5,417 bases of DNA from Bacillota bacterium (GTDB lineage Bacteria > Bacillota > Limnochordia > Limnochordales > ZCTH02-B6): positions 1 to 5,417 of the forward strand of contig PKQR01000149.1 of NCBI GenBank assembly GCA_017578085.1. The letters run 5' to 3'. The translations under genes were made by a program, and so were the position numbers. Positions 1 through 4,517 of the stretch are shown here, piece after piece. Under the pieces are notes generated by a model that saw nothing but the letters and a program-made list of their open reading frames with translations, had not been told where the DNA came from and did not search any database. Numbering within the stretch: position 1 is the first letter of the stretch; every line of letters starts with the position of its first letter.

Positions 1-3
1 CAT
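1..3 (-). CDS. Possible start codon of a downstream gene cut by the window edge
   Basis: On the minus strand the last three bases of the window read ATG. They are preceded at 14-11 by GAGG with a 7-nt spacer, a reasonable Shine-Dalgarno site. The triplet lies 48 bp downstream of the permease stop codon, a spacing that fits a third gene of the same minus-strand cluster. Nothing of the protein is visible, so no product can be named, and the ATG could be chance. Confidence 0.25.
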
Positions 4-21
4 GAATTTTCCTCGGATTGT

Positions 22-39
22 GTGCGGCGCTTACCGCAC
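22..39. terminator. Small hairpin downstream of the permease gene, weak terminator candidate
   Basis: GTGCGG at 22-27 and CCGCAC at 34-39 form a perfect 6-bp stem with a 6-nt loop, 13 bp past the permease stop. No T tract follows on the minus strand, so a classical intrinsic terminator is not supported. It may be a transcript-end stabiliser or chance in GC-rich DNA. Confidence 0.2.
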
Positions 40-51
40 CCAAGCCGGCCC

Positions 52-951
52 CTAGGCCACCGTCAGGAGGGCGACGCCCAAAAGCCCCAGCCCCACGCCC
101 CACACCTGGGAGGGCTTTAGCGTTTCCCGGAGCAGCAGCCAAGCCAAAAGCGTGGTCGGGATCGGCCCCATGGACGCCACCACGGACACGATGGAGAGCA
201 TCCCGGACTGCACGGCCAGCACCAGGGAAACCGTCGCCAGCGCATGCAACAGGCCCATCCCGGCGGCCAGCGGCCAGTGGCGCGGGCGCGGGATCAGCGC
301 CGCCCGGGAAAACCACGCGATGACACCCGTGAGCGCCGCGGTCGCCCCTGTCGAGGCCAGCGCCGGCCACACGGCGCCGCCGGGCCCGGCCTGCTGGAGC
401 ATGACGAAGCCAGCCCCGTAGCCGACGCCGGCCAGGGTTCCCTCGAGCACACCCGGCCGCAGCAAGTGCTGCCAGCCGTTGCGGCGCTGCCGGGCAAAGG
501 CGCCGCCGGCCCGCCGGGGAGGAGCTCCTTGACCGCCTGAGACCAAGACCGCCCCCAGCAATACAACTACGGCCCCCAGAAGAGCAAGGCCGCCCGGCCG
601 TTCCCCTTGTGCCAGCCCGGCCGCAAAGGGCACCAGGGCGGTCCAGACGGCTGCCAAGGTGGAGACGACCCCCATCTGCCCACGGCTCAGGCCCCGGAGG
701 TATAACACAAAGGCGACGCTGGTGACGGCGCCGGCGGCGGTGCCCCAGAGCAGCGCCGGGCCGCGGGGCGCCTCCTTAAGCACCACCACCGCCAACAGCA
801 GCCCGGCGCCCCCTGCGAGCTGCGAGAAAAACGCAACCGCCAGGGGCGGCGATCTCCGGGAAACAAGGCCGCCGAGGAAATCGCCGGTCCCGAAGGCCAA
901 GGCTGTGATTATCGCAAAGAGGATAGCCAAGGCGTCTCCCCCGTCCGCCAC
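52..951 (-). CDS. EamA/DMT-family permease (10 TM)
   Basis: This is an integral membrane permease of the drug/metabolite transporter superfamily. Its substrate cannot be told from sequence; relatives export amino acids, purines or other small metabolites. The 299 residues are almost entirely hydrophobic segments, with about ten helices in two EamA halves of five split by a basic loop near 141-168. Family marks are the GDFLGG stretch at 23-28 in the first helix and the C-terminal block at 260-299 (GPIPTTLLAWLLLRE, then a last helix), typical of the second EamA repeat. Length is normal and no frame break is visible. The start is uncertain: GTG at 951 has only a weak AAAGG about 10 nt upstream. 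TTG at 930, preceded by GGGGGAG with 5-nt spacing, would give a 292-residue protein starting just before the first helix, as is usual in the family. It follows the MBL gene by 51 bp on the same strand and could be cotranscribed with it. Confidence 0.9.
   Translation of the reverse strand: MADGGDALAILFAIITALAFGTGDFLGGLVSRRSPPLAVAFFSQLAGGAGLLLAVVVLKEAPRGPALLWGTAAGAVTSVAFVLYLRGLSRGQMGVVSTLAAVWTALVPFAAGLAQGERPGGLALLGAVVVLLGAVLVSGGQGAPPRRAGGAFARQRRNGWQHLLRPGVLEGTLAGVGYGAGFVMLQQAGPGGAVWPALASTGATAALTGVIAWFSRAALIPRPRHWPLAAGMGLLHALATVSLVLAVQSGMLSIVSVVASMGPIPTTLLAWLLLRETLKPSQVWGVGLGLLGVALLTVA
936..942 (-). promoter_or_regulatory. Candidate ribosome binding site for an alternative TTG start of the permease
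   Basis: GGGGGAG at 942-936 on the minus strand lies 5 nt before an in-frame TTG at 930. It is better placed than any site before the GTG at 951 and would remove seven polar or small residues ahead of the first membrane helix. Confidence 0.35.
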
Positions 952-1002
952 GGCCCGATCGCCTTTCGCCGGCGCCTGGTGTCCCGCCCGCGCTGTCCGG
1001 CG

Positions 1003-2148
1003 TCAGTCCCCACTCGCGGACGCGCAAGCCAGTCCTTGCGCATCAATGTCGGCCAGCCGCGCCGGACCGATCCCGGGCACCCGCAGCAGGTCGGCGACGG
1101 ACGTGAACGGCCTCAGCGCGATGATCCGCTCGGCTAAGGCGGGGCCGATGTGCACGATGCGGGTGAGCTGCTCCGCCGGGGCCGAGTTGATGTCGACTTG
1201 TTCCGGCCCGCACATGCCCGCGACCGGCGCAATCGGCTCTCGCGGCATATCCTCCGCCGGTGCTGAAACCCGCAACTCAGCGGACGGCCCGGCCAGCGGG
1301 CCGCCCCGCTCGGGCACGACTTCGTAAGTGCGCCCGTCCGTCGTCACCCGGATGGTGCCGTTGACGTCGGTGCCGTAGATGACCGCTCCCACGGCCGCGA
1401 CCCGTGCGAGCGCCTCAGCGTGGGGGTGGCCGTAGGAGTTGCCAAGGCCGGCCGAATAGATGGCGACTTCCGGCAGGACCGCCGCCAGGAAAGCGGCCGT
1501 CGATGAGGTGCGCGACCCGTGGTGCCCCATGTGCAGGACGTGGGCCCGCATGGGAAGCCCCCTGGCGAGCATGGCCGCCTCCGCCTCGGCCTCGGCGTCC
1601 CCCGTAAAGAGCAACATGACATCGCCGTACACGACCCGCACCGCGATGGAGTCGTTGTTCAAGTCGCCCACGAGCTCCGCCGGATGAAGCACTTCCAACC
1701 GGGCAGCGCCCAGCTCCACGACTTCCCCGGCCCGGGGCTCGTGATAGCCGGCCCCGGTTTCCAGGAGAGCGTCGAGACAGCGCTCATAGCTCAAGGTCGC
1801 GTGCTCGCTGCCCGCCAGCCAGGCTTCCCGCACCGGAAACCGGCGCACCACCGCGGCGCATTGGCCCACGTGGTCCGCATGCGGGTGGGTCAGAATGAAA
1901 AGGTCGATGGCCGTCACGCCCAGGGCCTCCAGATGCGGCACCACGTCGGCGCGATCGTGGCGCCCCGCGTCGATGAGGATGGTGAAATCGGGGCCCACCA
2001 GGAGCGTCGCGTCCCCCTGGCCCACGTCGAGAAAATAGGCCGTCAGGGTGGGACTCGCCGCAGCCGCCGCAGCCAGCAGCGCTACAAGCAGGAACGCTGC
2101 GCAATACCGCAAGGCGCGGTACGGTCTGACAAAGGAGTTTCTCGCCAC
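1003..2148 (-). CDS. Exported ComEC-type MBL-fold hydrolase with C-terminal helix-hairpin-helix domain
   Basis: This is a probable metal-dependent phosphodiesterase or nuclease of the ComEC/Rec2 C-terminal MBL type, acting outside the membrane. From the GTG at 2148 (381 aa), residues 1-31 form a signal peptide: basic n-region, AFLLVALL core, alanine-rich end. The MBL domain spans about 35-278. Visible motifs are DVGQGD 41-46, THPHADH 87-93 (HxHxDH metal motif), TGDAE 182-186, HHGS 209-212, and GNSYGHPH 236-243, matching the ComEC arrangement. After a linker (about 279-314), residues 317-374 carry DINSAP followed by two HhH motifs, IGPALAERI and VPGIGPARL, as in ComEA, which suggests DNA binding. 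No ComEC channel helices are present. The start is open: GTG 2196 and ATG 2184 are in frame but lack a good ribosome site and overlap the divergent gene. The 2148 start also lacks one but gives the cleanest signal peptide. The protein could instead hydrolyse another phosphoester. Confidence 0.9.
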   Translation of the reverse strand: MARNSFVRPYRALRYCAAFLLVALLAAAAAASPTLTAYFLDVGQGDATLLVGPDFTILIDAGRHDRADVVPHLEALGVTAIDLFILTHPHADHVGQCAAVVRRFPVREAWLAGSEHATLSYERCLDALLETGAGYHEPRAGEVVELGAARLEVLHPAELVGDLNNDSIAVRVVYGDVMLLFTGDAEAEAEAAMLARGLPMRAHVLHMGHHGSRTSSTAAFLAAVLPEVAIYSAGLGNSYGHPHAEALARVAAVGAVIYGTDVNGTIRVTTDGRTYEVVPERGGPLAGPSAELRVSAPAEDMPREPIAPVAGMCGPEQVDINSAPAEQLTRIVHIGPALAERIIALRPFTSVADLLRVPGIGPARLADIDAQGLACASASGD

Positions 2149-2158
2149 AAGACAAAAT

Positions 2159-2177
2159 AGTTCAGTATGACTAAACT
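2159..2177. promoter_or_regulatory. 19-bp imperfect palindrome in the divergent start region, candidate operator
   Basis: AGTTCAGT (2159-2166) and ACTAAACT (2170-2177) are inverted copies with 7 of 8 positions pairing, around a 3-bp centre. The site sits in the most AT-rich patch of the window (about 2146-2178), where the MBL gene and the plus-strand DUF3006 gene diverge. Its centre is about 20 bp upstream of the chosen MBL start and on the ATG of the DUF3006 gene. A dimeric regulator acting on both genes would fit. CTGACA at 2126-2131 resembles a -35 box, but I found no well-spaced -10 partner. Confidence 0.35.
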
Positions 2178-2817
2178 TCGCCATCAACCTGCGCACGCTC
2201 CATCGGCCCGCGCCCGGGCGCTGGCGACGGGACTACTGTTGGCCGCCGCCTGGTGGATCGTATGTGGGGCGGCTCTTGGGACAGCCTGCGGGACCGCTTC
2301 GGCTGCGGGCGATTCCGCCCTTCAGCCGGCCGGTGCGCCCGTCCCGCCTGCGACAGCCGGTTTCGCAAGTGCCATGGCGGTCGTGGACCGGATCGTCGAT
2401 GGGGCATTTGTTGTGTTCTTAATAGCCCCAGGGGAAACGGAGTGGATCGCCCGCCTTCCCACCGCTCCGGCGCAAACGTCCAAGCTGCCCACCCTCGTGT
2501 CCGCGGAGGGGGTTGCGCCTGGTACCTGGGGCTGGCTTTTGCCCGCGACCGAAAGTCGGCCGGGAACGGCTGGGACCCTCTATGTCTTCCTCCCGGACGC
2601 GGCCGCCACCCAGGCCGCCCGCGGCCGGATCGCGGCGAAGCTGGCGGCGCTGCGAGTGCTCCATTCGCCCCCTGCGACGCTCGGCGCGAGCGGCGTCACT
2701 TCCGCCCCCGCTGGCGCAGGCGGGCCAGTTTCTCCGCTATCCGTGCCCTCGCTTGCTGGGTGGCAATGTGATCGACCTCCGCCGCTAGCAGCTGTTCCCC
2801 GTCCCATGCCGTTTTGA
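2167..2817 (+). CDS. Exported DUF3006-domain protein with C-terminal extension
   Basis: This is a DUF3006-family protein of unknown biochemical role. The 216 residues begin with a likely signal peptide or membrane anchor: basic residues to about 18, hydrophobic stretch 19-40, possible cleavage after an Ala-Ser-Ala near 45-47. The DUF3006 core runs about 71-163, from VVDRIVDG at 72-79 to an amphipathic helix with QAARGRIAAKLAALR at 149-163. The family is usually only 70-90 residues, so the leader and the 53-residue tail are unusual. The tail is Pro/Ala/Ser-rich and mostly reads antisense to the convergent paralogue (2696-2817), so it may be an unconstrained run-on to the next stop. ATG 2167 is the first start after an in-frame TAG at 2158. 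It has no Shine-Dalgarno site at normal distance (AAAGGAG lies 29 nt upstream), so a leaderless transcript is possible. ATG 2374 (147 aa, no signal) is the only other ATG before the domain. The divergent exported MBL neighbour suggests a shared compartment. Confidence 0.7.
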   Translation: MTKLRHQPAHAPSARARALATGLLLAAAWWIVCGAALGTACGTASAAGDSALQPAGAPVPPATAGFASAMAVVDRIVDGAFVVFLIAPGETEWIARLPTAPAQTSKLPTLVSAEGVAPGTWGWLLPATESRPGTAGTLYVFLPDAAATQAARGRIAAKLAALRVLHSPPATLGASGVTSAPAGAGGPVSPLSVPSLAGWQCDRPPPLAAVPRPMPF

Positions 2818-2965
2818 GCCACGTGCCTGCCCGCGCTTCCCGTGGCAGTGCGGCGCGGGGCACGACCCGCTCCACCTCAGCCGGGCCCACGAGCAGGACG
2901 GCAAAGCCGTCCACGAAGCGATCCACCACCGCGGGTTCCCAGCCGCGCGTCTCCGCGTTGGTCAC
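2696..2965 (-). CDS. DUF3006-domain protein, compact cytoplasmic form
   Basis: This 89-residue protein has the family's normal length. VVDRFVDG lies at 13-20, a short beta-rich middle ends in a GTWLKTAWDG stretch at 47-56, and the C-terminal helix contains QQARARIAEKLARLR at 70-84. It has no signal peptide or membrane segment. The function of DUF3006 is unknown; members often sit beside ComEC-type MBL proteins, as here. The GTG at 2965 is chosen because GGGAGGGGAGG (2981-2971) lies 5 nt upstream. The reading frame stays open to an ATG at 3055, but that extra stretch is Gly/Arg/Ser-rich without domain character and crosses the ribosome site. The gene is convergent with, and overlaps by 122 bp, the plus-strand paralogue. 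The two share the VVDR-VDG start and the RIAxKLAxLR end, but the coding sequences are clearly diverged (roughly two thirds identical over the terminal helix). Confidence 0.82.
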   Translation of the reverse strand: MTNAETRGWEPAVVDRFVDGFAVLLVGPAEVERVVPRAALPREARAGTWLKTAWDGEQLLAAEVDHIATQQARARIAEKLARLRQRGRK

Positions 2966-2970
2966 AAGGT

Positions 2971-2981
2971 CCTCCCCTCCC
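2971..2981 (-). promoter_or_regulatory. Strong ribosome binding site that sets the start of the minus-strand DUF3006 gene
   Basis: The purine-rich GGGAGGGGAGG at 2981-2971 on the minus strand ends 5 nt before GTG 2965. It decides for the 89-aa product over the longer reading from 3055. Confidence 0.7.
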
Positions 2982-3125
2982 GTCGGCACGGCAGAATGGC
3001 TTCGGCCCGCAGGCGAAATTCCCTTCCAGAATAACCCACCGGCCCGCCTGCCCAAGCTCGCCTTGGCGCGGCGGGCGATCCGGGGTGCGTCAGGAGTTTC
3101 CGCCTCGCCGTGGAATGATGCTGTC

Positions 3126-3131
3126 AGGAGG
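3126..3131 (+). promoter_or_regulatory. Ribosome binding site that sets the dehydrogenase start
   Basis: AGGAGG followed by TGG lies 8 nt before ATG 3140. The in-frame GTG at 3131 overlaps this site itself and is therefore unlikely to be the start. Confidence 0.8.
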
Positions 3132-3139
3132 TGGCGCGC

Positions 3140-4402
3140 ATGTGCTTTAGGCGCTCTCGCGTACTCGCCGGGTTGGCCGGACGCATGGGCCGGGCAAACA
3201 GCCTGGGCCGGGCAAGCCGCCTGGGCCGCGCCGGCGTGGGTGCGGTTCTTCTGGCAACCCTCGTCTTAGGATGCTTTGCGGCGACGCCCATCGCAGCCTT
3301 GCCGCCGGTCCAACTGCAGCCCCTCAATGCGGTCTTCAACCAGCCCGTGCACATCGCCTACGCCCCCGGCGACCCGCAGCACCTCTGGATCGTCGAGCAG
3401 ACCGGCACGATCCGGGTGTATGACCTGGAGGCCGACCGGTTGCTGGAAACGCCGTTCTTGTCCATCCGGGACCGGGTGTCCACCGGCGGCGAGCGGGGCC
3501 TCTTGAGCGTCGCGTTTCACCCGGACTTTGCGGACAACGGGCGCTTTTACGTGAACTACACGGACCGCGCCGGGAATACGCAGATCGTGGAATACCGGGT
3601 CGGCCCGGACCCGCTGGTGGCCGACCCGACCACCGCGCGGCCCGTCTTGCAGATCGAGCAGCCGGCCGCCAACCACAACGGCGGCACCATGGTCTTTGGC
3701 CCCGACGGCTACCTCTACATCGGCACCGGCGACGGCGGCCGGGCGGGCGATCCGTGGGGCAATGCGCAAAACCTCAACACGCTGCTTGGCAAGATGCTGC
3801 GCATCGACGTGGACGGCGATACCCCTTACGGGGTGCCGGCGGACAACCCGTTTGCCGGCCGCCGGGGCGCGCGGCCCGAAATCTGGGCGCTGGGCCTCCG
3901 CAACCCGTGGAAGTTCTCCTTTGACCGGGCGACGGGGGATCTGTACATCGCCGACGTAGGGCAAAACGCCTGGGAGGAAGTCAACTTCCAGCCGGCCACA
4001 AGCCGCGGCGGGCAAAATTACGGCTGGAACATCATGGAAGGCAGCCACTGCTTCCCGGAAAACCGCCGCTGCGACATGAGGGGGCTGACCATGCCGGTGG
4101 CCGAGTACGGCCACGCGCTCGGGTGCTCCATCACCGGCGGGTACGTCTACCGGGGCGCCCGCATCCCGGAACTGCAAGGGTACTACCTCTTCGGCGACTA
4201 CTGCAGTGGGACCATCTGGGCCATGTCCACGGCACCCGCGGCCCGCTACCGGGAGCAGCCGGGGCAGCAGCCGGCCATGTGGCCCTACGAGCAGCTGCTG
4301 GCGACCTCCATGCGCATCAGCGCCTTCGGGGAGGACGCGGCGGGTGAGCTGTACGTCGCGGACCACGGCGGGCGGGTTTACCGGCTCGTGGCGGGCCGGT
4401 AG
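3140..4402 (+). CDS. Exported PQQ-dependent sugar dehydrogenase (glucose/sorbosone dehydrogenase family)
   Basis: This six-bladed beta-propeller enzyme of the GSDH family (soluble glucose dehydrogenase / YliI aldose dehydrogenase type) oxidises aldose sugars outside the membrane using pyrroloquinoline quinone and calcium. From ATG 3140 it has 420 residues: a leader of about 53 with a hydrophobic segment at 33-44, then about 367 of propeller, the usual size. Family signatures include GERGLLSVAFHPDF, NHNGG at 178-182 with the presumed catalytic His179, GTGDGG at 195-200, GLRNPW at 252-257 with the PQQ-contacting Arg254, NYGWN, and GDYCSG. Four cysteines (304, 311, 329, 355) in the last third match the disulfide-forming pattern of many bacterial members. 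VLGC at 42-45 is an imperfect lipobox, so either a lipoprotein or cleavage near PIAA 50-53 is possible. No PQQ synthesis genes are in view. The start follows AGGAGG by 8 nt. Substrate cannot be read from sequence. Confidence 0.93.
   Translation: MCFRRSRVLAGLAGRMGRANSLGRASRLGRAGVGAVLLATLVLGCFAATPIAALPPVQLQPLNAVFNQPVHIAYAPGDPQHLWIVEQTGTIRVYDLEADRLLETPFLSIRDRVSTGGERGLLSVAFHPDFADNGRFYVNYTDRAGNTQIVEYRVGPDPLVADPTTARPVLQIEQPAANHNGGTMVFGPDGYLYIGTGDGGRAGDPWGNAQNLNTLLGKMLRIDVDGDTPYGVPADNPFAGRRGARPEIWALGLRNPWKFSFDRATGDLYIADVGQNAWEEVNFQPATSRGGQNYGWNIMEGSHCFPENRRCDMRGLTMPVAEYGHALGCSITGGYVYRGARIPELQGYYLFGDYCSGTIWAMSTAPAARYREQPGQQPAMWPYEQLLATSMRISAFGEDAAGELYVADHGGRVYRLVAGR
3185..3238 (+). repeat. Three tandem 18-bp units in the dehydrogenase leader
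   Basis: Units at 3185-3202, 3203-3220 and 3221-3238 each begin (A/C)TGGGCCG and encode MGRANS, LGRASR and LGRAGV. The first two are nearly identical over 15 bp and the third is decayed. They lengthen the basic n-region before the hydrophobic segment, which is long for a signal peptide. This looks like local slippage duplication. Confidence 0.65.
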
Positions 4403-4517
4403 CCGGCGTGTTATGCTGGAGCTAATCAGGCGAGCTGTCAGGCGTGACTTCCCGGTCTGTCTCTGAGGGCATGAGCAGGAGGGCGGCTGGCACGCTCCCT
4501 CACCCGGAGGTGGGATT
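4403..4517 (+). promoter_or_regulatory. Leader of the cobalamin-binding gene with alternative hairpins over the ribosome site
   Basis: The 115-bp gap carries the ribosome site GGAGGTG at 4506-4512, which ends 5 nt before ATG 4518. Two hairpins are possible. GAGGG 4479-4483 can pair with CCCTC 4497-4501. Alternatively 4499-4504 pairs with 4509-4514 (six pairs, one G-U) around a CGGA loop, burying the ribosome site. They share 4499-4501 and exclude each other. TATGCT at 4412-4417 could be a -10 box but lacks a good -35. I see no B12-box, and the leader is short for a cobalamin riboswitch. Confidence 0.35.

Larger units (their letters stand above)
2966..3139. promoter_or_regulatory. Divergent intergenic region between the DUF3006 and dehydrogenase genes
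   Basis: These 174 bp between two diverging starts should hold the promoters of both. On the minus strand TTGGGC (3056-3051) and TATTCT (3034-3029), separated by 16 bp, form a weak sigma-70-like pair ahead of the DUF3006 gene. No convincing pair is visible for the dehydrogenase. TCAGGAG occurs twice (3090-3096 and 3124-3130), the second copy being part of the dehydrogenase ribosome site. I see no riboswitch or strong hairpin. Confidence 0.4.

Noticed and set aside
1519..2160. A 213-codon plus-strand open frame antisense to the MBL gene
   Set aside because: It is His/Arg-rich shadow coding over the conserved MBL motifs and has no recognisable domain.
2966..3055. An N-terminal extension of the minus-strand DUF3006 protein to ATG 3055
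   Set aside because: A strong ribosome site lies inside this stretch just before GTG 2965, and the extra residues add nothing domain-like.
3115..3150. An 11-codon upstream frame (ATG 3115, stop TAG 3148-3150) overlapping the dehydrogenase start
   Set aside because: It has no ribosome site of its own and ends 11 bp inside the gene. Chance is the simpler explanation.
4380..4406. A terminator at the end of the dehydrogenase gene (ACCGGC/GCCGGT and CCGGCT/AGCCGG pairings)
   Set aside because: The stems lie mostly inside the coding sequence and no T tract follows, so there is no support for intrinsic termination.
4403..4517. A cobalamin riboswitch ahead of the cobalamin-binding gene
   Set aside because: The gap is only 115 bp and I find no B12-box-like core; only small local hairpins are visible.
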